A DNA stretch of 64,000 nt from CAIWHR01 sp963708855 (GTDB lineage: Bacteria; Pseudomonadota; Gammaproteobacteria; Burkholderiales; Casimicrobiaceae): the NCBI GenBank assembly GCA_963708855.1, contig CAVPUM010000028.1, positions 1 to 64,000 of the forward strand. Direction: 5' to 3'. The position numbers and the translations under genes are program-made. Positions 26,385 through 38,330 of the stretch are shown here, piece after piece. A model generated the notes under the pieces. The model had not been told where the DNA came from, did not search any database, and saw only the letters and a list, made by a program, of their open reading frames with translations. Numbering within the stretch: position 1 is the stretch's first letter; every line of letters begins with the position of its first letter.

Positions 26385-27200
26385 ATGGCGGCGCGGATCG
26401 CCATTGCGGGGGCTGGCGGGCGGATGGGGCAGGCGCTGGTCGAGGCGGTGCTCGCCGACGCCGGCAGCGCGCTCGTCGCCGCCTTCGACGTCGCCGGCAG
26501 CAGCGCCGTCGGGCGTGACGCCGGCGAGCGGTTCGGGCGCGTGACCGGGGTGACGGTCGGCACCGATGCCGATGCCGCGGCGGGCGCTGCCGACGTCGTG
26601 ATCGACTTCACGCGTCCGGAGGGCAGCATCGCCCATCTCGCCGCCTGCGCGCGGCACGGTGCCGGCGCGGTCGTGGGCACCACGGGATTCTCGGCGGACC
26701 AGAGGGCGGAGCTCGGCCGGCACGCGCTGACGATCCCTGTCGTGTTCGCGCCGAACATGAGCGTTGGCGTCAACGTGCTGCTCGCGCTCGTGGAATCGGC
26801 GGCGGCCCGGCTCGGCCCCGCGTACGACATCGAGATCGTCGAAATGCACCATCGACACAAGGTCGACGCGCCTTCGGGCACCGCGCTCGGTCTCGGCGAG
26901 GCGGCGGCGCGCGGCGCCGGCCGTGCGTTGGCGCAATGCGCCGTGTACGCGCGCGAAGGATTGACCGGCGAGCGCAAGGAAGGCGCCATCGGCTTTGCCA
27001 GCGTGCGCGGCGGCGACGTCGTCGGCGAGCACACGGTGATCTTCGCCGGGACAGGCGAGCGGATCGAGCTCGCACACAAGGCGACGTCGCGGCAGAACTT
27101 CGCCGCCGGCGCGCTGCGCGCCGCGCATTTCGTCGCCGCGCGACGTGCTGCCGGACGACCCGGTCTGGCCGACATGCGGGACGTGCTGGGCCTGCGGTGA
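26385..27200 (+). CDS. dapB: 4-hydroxy-tetrahydrodipicolinate reductase
   Basis: 271-residue NAD(P)H-dependent enzyme of lysine and meso-diaminopimelate synthesis. The nucleotide-binding GAGGRMGQAL lies near residue 10, then VVIDFTRPEGS and GTTGF. The catalytic segment EMHHRHKVDAPSGTAL (about 150-165) includes the His-His and Lys residues used in catalysis. Its stop overlaps the GTG of the following SDR gene. Confidence 0.96.
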   Translation: MAARIAIAGAGGRMGQALVEAVLADAGSALVAAFDVAGSSAVGRDAGERFGRVTGVTVGTDADAAAGAADVVIDFTRPEGSIAHLAACARHGAGAVVGTTGFSADQRAELGRHALTIPVVFAPNMSVGVNVLLALVESAAARLGPAYDIEIVEMHHRHKVDAPSGTALGLGEAAARGAGRALAQCAVYAREGLTGERKEGAIGFASVRGGDVVGEHTVIFAGTGERIELAHKATSRQNFAAGALRAAHFVAARRAAGRPGLADMRDVLGLR

Positions 27201-27970
27201 TCGCCGCGACGCATCCTTTCGATCTCACCGGCACGCGGGCGCTGGTCACCGGTGGCGGCTCGGGACTGGGCTTCGCGATCGCCCGGGGCCTGGCGCGCGC
27301 GGGCTCGCGCGTGGCGCTGAACGGCCGCAACCGGGACAAGCTCGCCAAGGCGGCGGAAGCGCTGGCGCGCGAAGGCATCGACGCCGGCCTCGCGCCATTC
27401 GACGTCACCGATGCAGATGCCGTGACCGAGGGCGTCGCGCGGGTCGAAGGCGTGACGGGCCCGATCGACATCCTCGTGAACAACGCCGCGATGAACCAGC
27501 GCAAGCCGATGGAGCAGTTCACCCCGGACGAATGGCGCACGTTGATGGCGGCGAACCTCGACGGCCCGTTTCTCGTCACACGCGCACTGCTGCCGGCGAT
27601 GAAGGCGCGGCGGGGCGGCAAGATCATCAACGTCTGCTCGCTCGCCTCCGACCTGGGGCGGCCGAACATCGTCCCGTATGCGGCGAGCAAGGGCGCGCTC
27701 AGGATGCTGACGCGTGCGCTCGCCGTGGAACTCGCGCCATCGAACATCCAGGTCAACGGCATCGCCCCGGGATTCTTCAGGACCGAGATGAACGCGCCGC
27801 TCATCGCCGACGCGGAGTTCTCCGCCTGGGTCGCGCGACGCACGCCGGCGGGACGATGGGGTGAGCCGGGGGAGATTGCCGGCGCGGCGGTATTCCTCGC
27901 GTCGTCGTCGGCGGACTACGTGACCGGCCACGTGCTGTACGTCGACGGCGGATTCTCGGCCGCGTACTGA
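27197..27970 (+). CDS. SDR-family oxidoreductase, gluconate 5-dehydrogenase-like
   Basis: Classical short-chain dehydrogenase of 257 residues: cofactor motif TGGGSGLGFAIA near residue 19, NNAAMN, and the catalytic Ser with YxxxK in YAASKGALR. NADP preference is suggested by NGRNRDK. It is closest in style to gluconate/2-deoxygluconate dehydrogenases, but the substrate is not fixed. The GTG start overlaps the dapB stop (GTGA). It stands between dapB and carA, where a metabolic SDR is not part of the core block, so it is probably an insertion. Confidence 0.85.
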   Translation: MIAATHPFDLTGTRALVTGGGSGLGFAIARGLARAGSRVALNGRNRDKLAKAAEALAREGIDAGLAPFDVTDADAVTEGVARVEGVTGPIDILVNNAAMNQRKPMEQFTPDEWRTLMAANLDGPFLVTRALLPAMKARRGGKIINVCSLASDLGRPNIVPYAASKGALRMLTRALAVELAPSNIQVNGIAPGFFRTEMNAPLIADAEFSAWVARRTPAGRWGEPGEIAGAAVFLASSSADYVTGHVLYVDGGFSAAY

Positions 27971-28005
27971 AGGCGAAGCGCGGTCGACCCGCGCGCGGTA
28001 CTCGG

Positions 28006-28034
28006 TTGTAACGTCACGCCCCTGCCGGTATAAT
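28006..28034 (+). promoter_or_regulatory. Sigma-70 promoter of carAB
   Basis: TTGTAA (28006-28011), a 17-base spacer and perfect TATAAT (28029-28034). Start should fall near 28041, leaving an unusually long leader of about 108 bases before carA. Confidence 0.8.
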
Positions 28035-28045
28035 CGACAGTCTCA

Positions 28046-28084
28046 AAGCGGGAACGGCTGCGGGTGACGCTGGCGTTCCCGCTT
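28046..28084 (+). promoter_or_regulatory. carA leader hairpin
   Basis: A perfect 11-bp stem AAGCGGGAACG/CGTTCCCGCTT encloses a 17-base loop at the very 5' end of the predicted carAB transcript. There is no T-run, so it is not a plain terminator. It may stabilise the mRNA or belong to a regulatory leader. Confidence 0.55.
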
Positions 28085-28148
28085 CGCACGTCCGGGCACC
28101 GGACTGCCCCCCTCGGGCGGTTCGCCCCAAGCCGATCGCGCCTCTGCC

Positions 28149-29330
28149 ATGCCCGCCACGTCCACCGCCGCCAACCCCTGTCCGGCCTTGTTTCAGGCGG
28201 AAGTACCCGCGATCCTGGCCCTGGCCGACGGCACCGTGTTCCACGGCCGGGCGATCGGTGCACACGGCACCTCGGTCGGCGAAGTTGTCTTCAACACGGC
28301 CATGACCGGTTATCAGGAAATCCTGACCGATCCAAGCTATGCCGGGCAGATCGTGACGCTGACGTACCCGCACATCGGCAATGTCGGCGTGAACGCCGAG
28401 GACGTCGAATCGCGGCGTCCGTTCGCGGCCGGGCTCGTCATTCGCGACCTGCCGCGGGTCGTCTCGAATTTTCGTTCGACGGGCGGGCTCGGAGCCTATC
28501 TGGCGGCCAACGACATCGTCGGCATCGCCGACCTCGACACGCGCCGGCTTACCCGGCTCCTGCGCGAAAAGGGAGCGCAGAACGGTTGCGTCGTTGCGGG
28601 TCCGGCGGCGAGCGGCATGGATGCCGGAGCGGCGGTGGCGGGGGCCCGCGCGGTGCCGTCGATGGCGGGACAGGATCTCGCGCGCGTGGTCAGTTGCACC
28701 TCGGCGTATGCGTGGACGGAGGGGGCCTGGGCCCTGGGCGCGGGCTTCCGGCCGCCCGGCACACCGCGCTTTCACGTGGTCGCGTACGACTTCGGCATCA
28801 AGCACAACATCCTGCGCCTGTTGGCCGAGCGCGGGTGTCGCCTGACGGTGGTGCCTGCAGAGACGCCGGCAGAGGCGGTCGTCGCCCTTGCTCCGGACGG
28901 CGTCTTCCTGTCGAACGGCCCGGGCGACCCGGAGCCATGCGCCTATGCGATACGTGCCATTGCGACGATCGTCGACGCCGGCATTCCAACATTCGGCATC
29001 TGCCTCGGCCACCAGCTGCTGGCGTTGGCTTCGGGCGCCCGGACGCTGAAAATGAAATTCGGCCACCATGGCGCGAACCACCCGGTACTCGACAAGGACA
29101 CGGGTCAGGTGCTCATCACCAGCCAGAATCACGGTTTTGCCGTCGACGCGGCGACGCTTCCGGCGACCGTGCGCGTCACCCACGTGTCGCTGTTCGACGG
29201 CAGCCTGCAGGGTATCGCGCGGACGGACCGCCCGGCGTTCGGCTTCCAGGGGCATCCCGAGGCGAGCCCCGGTCCGCACGATGTCGCTCACCTGTTCGAC
29301 CGTTTCATCAAGCTGGTGGAGCGGAAGTGA
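28149..29330 (+). CDS. carA: Carbamoyl-phosphate synthase small (glutaminase) subunit
   Basis: Class I glutamine amidotransferase of 393 residues that releases ammonia for CarB. The nucleophile is Cys285 in GICLGHQLL, completed by the His/Glu pair in QGHPEASPGPH. The N-terminal CPSase domain includes GEVVFNTAMTGYQEILTDPS. It supplies both pyrimidine synthesis and ArgF. ATG 28149 is the first plausible start after a strong promoter and leader hairpin. carB follows after 18 bases. Confidence 0.97.
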   Translation: MPATSTAANPCPALFQAEVPAILALADGTVFHGRAIGAHGTSVGEVVFNTAMTGYQEILTDPSYAGQIVTLTYPHIGNVGVNAEDVESRRPFAAGLVIRDLPRVVSNFRSTGGLGAYLAANDIVGIADLDTRRLTRLLREKGAQNGCVVAGPAASGMDAGAAVAGARAVPSMAGQDLARVVSCTSAYAWTEGAWALGAGFRPPGTPRFHVVAYDFGIKHNILRLLAERGCRLTVVPAETPAEAVVALAPDGVFLSNGPGDPEPCAYAIRAIATIVDAGIPTFGICLGHQLLALASGARTLKMKFGHHGANHPVLDKDTGQVLITSQNHGFAVDAATLPATVRVTHVSLFDGSLQGIARTDRPAFGFQGHPEASPGPHDVAHLFDRFIKLVERK

Positions 29331-29348
29331 TTCCCGCGCGATAGGGCA

Positions 29349-32555
<3,207 letters not shown>

Positions 32556-32606
32556 CGCCGGGCGAGCCGGATTTTCCGCGCGTGCAATCCATCAAGGTGC
32601 CGTGAC

Positions 32607-33086
32607 ATGACCAAGAAAGTCCCGATGACGGTGGAGGGCGCCAAGCGCCTCAAGGCCGAGCTGCACCGTCTGAAGACGATCGATCGACCGGCGGTCATTG
32701 CGGCGATTGCCGAGGCCCGCTCGCACGGAGATCTCGCGGAGAACGCCGACTACGATGCGGCGAAGGAGCGGCAGGGATTCATCGAGGGCCGGATCGGGGA
32801 GGTCGAGCGGCGGCTCGCGCACGCGCAGGTGATCAATCCGGCCGAGATCGACGCCGACGGTCGCGTCGTGTTCGGCGCCACGGTGGAGCTCACCGACGCC
32901 GGGACGGGCGATCCGGTGACCTACCAGATCGTGGGCGACGACGAGGCCGATCTCAAGCACGGCAAGATTTCGGTGAGCTCGCCCATCGCGCGGGCGCTGA
33001 TCGGCAAGGTCGAGGGCGACACCGTCGAAGTGCACGCTCCGAGCGGCGTGCGCGAGTACGAAATCCTCGCGGTGCGCTACGGCTGA
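32607..33086 (+). CDS. greA: Transcription elongation factor GreA
   Basis: 159 residues. The N-terminal coiled coil inserts into the RNA polymerase secondary channel and stimulates transcript cleavage. The acidic tip HGDLAENADYDAAKERQ, with the key Asp and Glu, is intact, and a C-terminal FKBP-like domain follows. Last gene of the carAB-greA run. The expected yhbY neighbour appears only after a 9-kb insertion on the opposite strand. Confidence 0.97.
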   Translation: MTKKVPMTVEGAKRLKAELHRLKTIDRPAVIAAIAEARSHGDLAENADYDAAKERQGFIEGRIGEVERRLAHAQVINPAEIDADGRVVFGATVELTDAGTGDPVTYQIVGDDEADLKHGKISVSSPIARALIGKVEGDTVEVHAPSGVREYEILAVRYG

Positions 33087-33112
33087 GAGTCGGCCGCCTC
33101 ATTCCAGGGAGG

Positions 33113-33403
33113 TCAGGGCGCGATGCGGCGCCACGTGTGGAGCACGCGGGCGGTGATCATCGCCTGGATTGCCGCCGCGAAGGACACGAAGTGGGGTGAC
33201 GCGAGGTGCGCGTCGAACGCGGCGCGATCGTCGTATAGCTCGTACAGAAAGACGATCCCGGGCCGCGTGTCGTCGACGCAGACGTCGAACTGCCGGCAGC
33301 CGGGCTCGTCCTCGCGCGAGCGGCGCGCGTTTTCCAGCATCAGCGGCAGGAATTGGTCGAATTGCTGCGAGTCAATCGTGAACTCAACGGTAACGACGTA
33401 CAC
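33113..33403 (-). CDS. Antibiotic biosynthesis monooxygenase-fold (YgiN-like) protein
   Basis: 96-residue ferredoxin-like ABM domain. MYVVTVEFTI and EDEPGCRQFDVCVDD are typical, as are FLYELYDDRAAFDAHLASPHF and the His of that last block. Members are quinol monooxygenases or dimerising redox proteins. It is the last gene of the leftward sugar-acid operon, 11 bases after otnC, where small ABM proteins are often found without a proven role. Confidence 0.85.
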   Translation of the reverse strand: MYVVTVEFTIDSQQFDQFLPLMLENARRSREDEPGCRQFDVCVDDTRPGIVFLYELYDDRAAFDAHLASPHFVSFAAAIQAMITARVLHTWRRIAP

Positions 33404-33414
33404 GCGCTTGCTCC

Positions 33415-34047
33415 TCAGCTGGGAAAGGTGGTTTCGAGGTCGGCGATCTGCGCCGGCGTCAGCAACGACAGCGGCCGCTCCCCCAGGAGCAGCGCGAGCT
33501 TCGCCGTCTGCTCGAGCTCCTCGGCGCTGTCCACCGCGTCGTCAAGCGACTTGCCCGCGACGACGGGCCCGTGATTGGCGAGCAGCACTGCCCGGTGCTT
33601 CGCCGCGACCCGCCGCACCGCTTCGGCCAAAGCGCGGTCGCCAGGCCGGTAATACGGAACGAGCGGCAGGGTTCCCACCCGCATCACATGATAGGCGGTG
33701 AGCGGTGGCAGCACGTTGCGCGGATCGGCGTGCGCGAGGCAGGAGATCGCGACCGCACACGTGCAATGCAGGTGCACGATCGCATTGGCGCTCGCCCGCT
33801 CAGCGTACATCGCGAGATGCAGGAACGCTTCCTTCGACGGCGGGTCGCCTGTTACGTGAACCCCGTTGGCGTCGACCTTGGCGATGCGCGCCGGGTCGAG
33901 CCGGCCGAGCGAGCTGCCGGTCGGCGTCACGAGGATGCCGTCGTCGATGCGTGCGCTGAGATTGCCCGAGCTGCCATGCGCGTACCCGCGGTCGTAGAGC
34001 GACCTGCCACGCTCGACAATCGCTTCGCGCAGCCTCTGTTCGTTCAT
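33415..34047 (-). CDS. otnC: 3-oxo-tetronate 4-phosphate decarboxylase
   Basis: Class II aldolase family, 210 residues. HGSSGNLSARIDDG, the zinc site HLHCTCAVA and the late NHGPVVAGKSLDDA identify the fold. In the known tetronate pathways OtnC decarboxylates 3-oxo-tetronate 4-phosphate to dihydroxyacetone phosphate. Pairing with the DUF1537 kinase directly upstream, with an ATGA overlap, supports this assignment over fuculose or ribulose-phosphate aldolase. Confidence 0.88.
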   Translation of the reverse strand: MNEQRLREAIVERGRSLYDRGYAHGSSGNLSARIDDGILVTPTGSSLGRLDPARIAKVDANGVHVTGDPPSKEAFLHLAMYAERASANAIVHLHCTCAVAISCLAHADPRNVLPPLTAYHVMRVGTLPLVPYYRPGDRALAEAVRRVAAKHRAVLLANHGPVVAGKSLDDAVDSAEELEQTAKLALLLGERPLSLLTPAQIADLETTFPS

Positions 34048-35312
34048 CGAAGCGCCGCCGTCGCCTTGGCGAAGAAGTCGGGCCCGCCGAAGTTGCCCGA
34101 TTTGAGCGCAAGCCAGAACGGCTCGCCGCCGACGGCGCGCGTCCAGGGCACGCCGGGGTCGATCTCCGGTCCGATCGCCAGCGCGCGCACGCCCAGCGCC
34201 TCCACGACCGCGCCCGAGGTCTCGCCGCCCGCCACGACGAACGCGCGCACGCCGTTTGCCGCCAGTGTCTCGGCGACGGCGCGGAATGCCGCCTCGACGA
34301 GTTCCGCCGCGCGCTCGGCGCCGAGGACCCGCTGCGCCGCGGCAATCTCGTCCGGCGGCGCGGTGGCGTAAACGAGCGTAGGACCTTCGGCAAGCGCGGC
34401 AACGGCCTGGGTGGCGATCGCGGCGACCACGTCGGGGTTCCCAACGATTGCGAGCGGGTCGATCCGGAACGAGCGCACCGCTTCGCGCGCCACCGCAACC
34501 TGCCCGCGGGTGGCGTCGGAACAGCTGCCGGACAGCCAGGCGACCGGGCCGGGCGATGACGGCAGGGTCCACGCGCCGCCGCCCGCGTGGGCACGATCGC
34601 GCAGCGCACGCGCGAGACCCAGGGCAAGTCCTGCGCCGCCGGTGGTGAGCGGCAGGTCGGCGCAGGCACGTCCCGCCGCGACCAGGTGCCCGTCGCGCGT
34701 CGCGTCCACGATCGCGTGCGCGCAGCCGTCGGCGGCAAGCGCCTCGAGCCGCGCGCGCACGGCGTCTGCCCCCGCCTCCACGTCGTTATACGGCACGAGC
34801 CCGACCTTGCCCGTGGTCTGCGCCGCGAGCACGCGGACGAGACTGGCGTCGGTCATCGGCGTCAGCGGATGATTGCGCATGCCCGAGTCGGAGAGCAGGA
34901 CGTCGCCGACGAACAGGTGGCCGCGATAGACCGTGCGCCCGTTGCGCGGATAGGCGGGTGTCGCGGGCGTTGGCAGCCCGCCCGGGGCGGCGCCGAGCGC
35001 GGTTCGCAGCGCTTCGGTGACCGGGCCGATGTTGCCGCGCACCGTCGAGTCGAAGGTCGAGCAGTACTTGAAGTAGATCCCCTCGGCACCGCGCGCGCGC
35101 AGCCACGCGAGCGCGGCGAGGGATTGCGCGATGGCGTCCGCCGGCGCGATCGTGCGCGACTTGAGCGCGACGACCACCGCGTCCGCGACCGGCACGGCGA
35201 GATCGGAATCGGGAGTGCCGTTGACCTGGATGACGGACAGCCCTTCGCGGGCGAGGGTGATCCCGAGATCGGTGGCGCCGGTCAGGTCGTCGGCGATGCA
35301 GCCTAGCAGCAC
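34044..35312 (-). CDS. otnK: 3-oxo-tetronate kinase (DUF1537 family)
   Basis: 422-residue four-carbon acid sugar kinase. The N-terminal DUF1537 domain starts LLGCIADDLTGATDLG and contains FKYCSTFDSTVRGNIGP. The nucleotide-binding C-domain has WLSGSCSDATRGQ and AGGETSGAVVEAL. It phosphorylates C4 3-oxo acids. Its length and OtnC partner fit OtnK rather than DtnK. It starts one base after the dctM stop, in one operon with the TRAP importer. Confidence 0.9.
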   Translation of the reverse strand: MLLGCIADDLTGATDLGITLAREGLSVIQVNGTPDSDLAVPVADAVVVALKSRTIAPADAIAQSLAALAWLRARGAEGIYFKYCSTFDSTVRGNIGPVTEALRTALGAAPGGLPTPATPAYPRNGRTVYRGHLFVGDVLLSDSGMRNHPLTPMTDASLVRVLAAQTTGKVGLVPYNDVEAGADAVRARLEALAADGCAHAIVDATRDGHLVAAGRACADLPLTTGGAGLALGLARALRDRAHAGGGAWTLPSSPGPVAWLSGSCSDATRGQVAVAREAVRSFRIDPLAIVGNPDVVAAIATQAVAALAEGPTLVYATAPPDEIAAAQRVLGAERAAELVEAAFRAVAETLAANGVRAFVVAGGETSGAVVEALGVRALAIGPEIDPGVPWTRAVGGEPFWLALKSGNFGGPDFFAKATAALR

Positions 35313-35313
35313 A

Positions 35314-36606
35314 TTATCTTCCTAGTTCACCAGCCGCCAGACCACCGTAGGTGAGCGACGGCACGTAGGTGATGACGAACAGCGCGACGATCGACGCTGC
35401 GAGCAGTGGCCAAAGCGCACGGGTGATCTCGCCGATGCCGGCCTTCGCGAGCTTGGCCGCGACGAACAGCGTACCTCCGACCGGCGGCGTGTACAACGCG
35501 ATCGCGAGGTTCGCCGTCATGATCACGCCCAGGTGGACGAGATCGATCCCGAAGGTCCGGGCGAGCGGCAGCAGCAGCGGTGCGGTGAGCAGCAGCGCAG
35601 GCAGCGGCTCGATGAAGATGCCGAGAGCGAGCAGCGCCATGTTGACGAGCAGCAGGAACATCCACGGTTCGCTCGCCACCAACTTGATCCAGGTTGCCAT
35701 CTGCACGGCGACCTGCTCGACGGTGATGAGCCACGCCAGAGCACCCGTCGCGCCGATGACTAGCATGACGGTCGCGCTGGTCTGGAACGCATTGACCAGT
35801 AGCCGCGGCAGGTCGCGCATGGCGATGTCCTTGTAGAGCGTGAGGGAGATGAGCACGCCGTAGACCACGGCCACGGCCGCGGACTCCGTGGGCGTGAAGA
35901 TGCCCGACCAGATGCCGCCGACGATGATGACCGGCATCAGCAGCGCCGGACCGGCGTCCCGTGTCGCGGCCCAAATCTGGCCTCTGGAAAGACGGTCGTC
36001 GCCGCCGTCGCAGCCCGTGCGCCGGCCGTGCCACATGCACACGCCCATCAGCGCCGCCGCGGCGAGCAGTGCCGGGACGACGCCCGCCATCGACAGCTGG
36101 CGCATCGACACGCCGGAGATGAAGGCGTAGACGAGAAACGGGATCGACAGCGGCATCAGCAGCGCCAGCGTACCGGCAACCGCGAGCAGCGCCGCCGCAA
36201 AGGCGCGGGAATAGCCGCGCTGCACCATCGCCGGGATCACGAGCGAGCCAATCGCCGCGGTGTCCGCGATGGCCGACCCCGACACACCGCCGAACATCAG
36301 GCAGGAGGCGACAGTGACCACGCCGAGGCCCCCCGGCAGGAATCCGAGCAGCGCGCGCGCGAACGTGACGATGCGTTTGCCCACGCCACCCGACGACAGG
36401 ATTTCGCCGGCGAAGATGAACAGGGGCACGGCAATCAGGATGAACGGCTCGACGCCGCCGATGAACGACAGGAAGATCGTCTCCAGCGGATGCGTGAGGC
36501 CGGCGATCACGATCGCGCCCACGGTGGCGCCGAGCAGCGAGTACATCAGCGGCACGCCGGCCAGCGCCAGCCCGAAGAAGCCGAGAAAGAGCAGTCCGGT
36601 CAGCAC
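35314..36606 (-). CDS. dctM: TRAP transporter large permease DctM
   Basis: 430-residue 12-helix membrane subunit that couples sodium or proton entry to solute uptake. Family features are GVPLMYSLLGATVGAI, the VEPFILIAVPLFIFAGEI block and FTPTESAAVAVVYG. It works with DctQ (36608) and the periplasmic DctP (37282). Only one base separates it from either neighbour. Confidence 0.94.
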   Translation of the reverse strand: MLTGLLFLGFFGLALAGVPLMYSLLGATVGAIVIAGLTHPLETIFLSFIGGVEPFILIAVPLFIFAGEILSSGGVGKRIVTFARALLGFLPGGLGVVTVASCLMFGGVSGSAIADTAAIGSLVIPAMVQRGYSRAFAAALLAVAGTLALLMPLSIPFLVYAFISGVSMRQLSMAGVVPALLAAAALMGVCMWHGRRTGCDGGDDRLSRGQIWAATRDAGPALLMPVIIVGGIWSGIFTPTESAAVAVVYGVLISLTLYKDIAMRDLPRLLVNAFQTSATVMLVIGATGALAWLITVEQVAVQMATWIKLVASEPWMFLLLVNMALLALGIFIEPLPALLLTAPLLLPLARTFGIDLVHLGVIMTANLAIALYTPPVGGTLFVAAKLAKAGIGEITRALWPLLAASIVALFVITYVPSLTYGGLAAGELGR

Positions 36607-36607
36607 G

Positions 36608-37222
36608 TCAGTTCTTCAAGCGCGCCTCGCGCGAGTCGCCGCGCGCGATGCGGAAGAGATCCCACAGCACCCAGACCAGCATCGCGACGCAGCCCACCGG
36701 CATGCCCGCATACTGGATCGACATCGGCAAGTGCAGCACGGTGAGCTCGTTGCCCCAGCTGGCGATCGTGATGTTGATGCCGTACCAGACGAGCGCTCCC
36801 AGCACGCCGGCGGCAAACAGGTCCACCGCGGCATCGGCCGCGCGCCGGGCGCGGCCGGAAAGCTTGTCGATGAACTCGGTGATCGTCATCTGCGCACCGC
36901 GCCGCGTCGCGCACGCGCCGCCGAGGAACGTCACCCAGACCATCAGCAATTCGGCCAGCTCCGTGACCCATGCGAGGTCCTTGCCGACGACATGCAGCAG
37001 CACGTTGACGAAGACCAGCGTGATCATCACCGCGCCGATGGCGACCACGGCCCAGTCGACCGCCCGGCCAAAGGCGGTGAGCGGCGCGGGCGCGAGCGGT
37101 GCCGGCGGCAGAATCTCCCCGCGGCGCCCCTGGGCTTCGCCGAGCACGCGGACGTGCTGGCCGGCGCCCGCGGAGAGTCTGGTATCGGACATGAGAGGCG
37201 GCTCCCGCTCCAACATCTGCAT
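36608..37222 (-). CDS. dctQ: TRAP transporter small permease DctQ
   Basis: 204-residue subunit with four membrane helices after a cytosolic N-terminus of about 50 residues. It contains WVTFLGGACATRRGAQMTITEF, the DctQ signature. ATG 37222 follows the strongest ribosome site in the area, AGGAGG, but that site lies inside a 12-bp hairpin (37227-37254). Starts at 37216 or 37192 are possible. Confidence 0.88.
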   Translation of the reverse strand: MQMLEREPPLMSDTRLSAGAGQHVRVLGEAQGRRGEILPPAPLAPAPLTAFGRAVDWAVVAIGAVMITLVFVNVLLHVVGKDLAWVTELAELLMVWVTFLGGACATRRGAQMTITEFIDKLSGRARRAADAAVDLFAAGVLGALVWYGINITIASWGNELTVLHLPMSIQYAGMPVGCVAMLVWVLWDLFRIARGDSREARLKN

Positions 37223-37226
37223 TGCA

Positions 37227-37254
37227 CCTCCTCCCGGCGGTGGCCGGGAGGAGG
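37227..37254 (-). promoter_or_regulatory. Hairpin sequestering the dctQ ribosome-binding site
   Basis: Minus-strand CCTCCTCCCGGC, loop CACC, then GCCGGGAGGAGG: a perfect 12-bp stem whose 3' arm contains the AGGAGG of dctQ, ending four bases before ATG. It sits in the 59-base gap after dctP, so it could both protect the dctP mRNA 3' end and limit dctQM translation. Confidence 0.75.
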
Positions 37255-37281
37255 GCGACACGGAACGTGCTGTCCGTCGGC

Positions 37282-38291
37282 CTACTTCGCCGGCAAGGCT
37301 TTGCGCACTTCGGCCGCGTCGGCGAGGATGGCGTCGACGTCGGCGCCGTATTTCGCTCTCGCCTGTTCATACACGGGCTTCACCACCTCGCGCCATGGCC
37401 CGATGTTGGGTCGCGCGATCTTGGCCCCCTTGCTTTCCATTTCCTTCAACTGGCGGTCGTCGTTGCCGCTCACTTCCTTTCGGCTCCAGTCCGATGCTTC
37501 CTTCGCCGCCTTGGTCACCGCGTCGCGGTCGGCCGGCGACAGCTTCTGCCACGTCTTCTCCGAGATGGTCAGCGGAATCGGGCTGTACACATGCTGCGTC
37601 AGCGTCACGTTCGGCGCCACTTCGTAGAACTTGTTGGCGTAGATCGTGTCGATCGGATTCTCCTGCCCGCTGACGGTGCCCTGCTGGATGGCGAGATAGA
37701 CCTCGGGCAGCGGCATGATCTGTACGTTGAAGCCCATCGCCTCCAGCTGCCAGCGCATCATTTCGTTGGGGAAGCTGCGCAGCTTCTTGCCCTTGGCGTC
37801 GGCGGGCGTGTTGAGCGGATCCTTGGTCGTCATCGAGCGGAATCCGGCTTCGAACGACGACAGGAAGCGGAAGCCTTTCTCCGGGCCCTTGGCGAACTGC
37901 GCCTGCATCCATTTCGAATCGTCGTAGAGCTTCCAGCCCTGCTGATAAGTCTCGAGGATGAACGGCATGGCGGTCAGGTTGAGCGTCGGGATGTGGGTCG
38001 CATAAGTCCCCGTCCCGGTCACTGTGAAATCGATGCCGCCCAGTTGCAACTGCTCGACCGCCTTCGGATCATTGGCAAGCTGGCTGGCCGGGAATGACCT
38101 GAACCTTGTAACGGCCCTGCGTGTACTGCTCGACCTTCTGCCCGAACAGCTCCGCCGCCTTCTGCCGGGCGCCATCCCGGCTGGTCGGTGTGGCTGAACT
38201 TGAGCACGGTCTGCGCCTGGGCGCCGACCGCGAAGCCGGCCGCAAGTGCGACCGCGAGCATCGTCTGCTGTACGAACAATCTGCGTTTCAT
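37282..38291 (-). pseudogene. dctP: TRAP solute-binding protein DctP (two frameshifts)
   Basis: ATG 38291 begins a clear signal peptide (KRRLFVQQTMLAVALAAGF, cleavage at AQAQ) and the mature start TVLKFSHTDQP. The frame shifts near 38178; ARQKAAELFGQKVEQYTQG continues in a second frame and shifts again near 38085 into SQLANDPKAVEQLQLG, which reads to the stop. The rebuilt protein is a full-length DctP-type binding protein with the FPNEMMRWQLEAMG and QENPIDTIYANKFYEV blocks. Nearly intact sequence suggests indel errors; if real, the importer lacks its receptor. Confidence 0.8.
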
Positions 38292-38330
38292 GCGTTCCTC
38301 CGTGGTGTGTTCCGGCCGTGTGCGAGCCGA

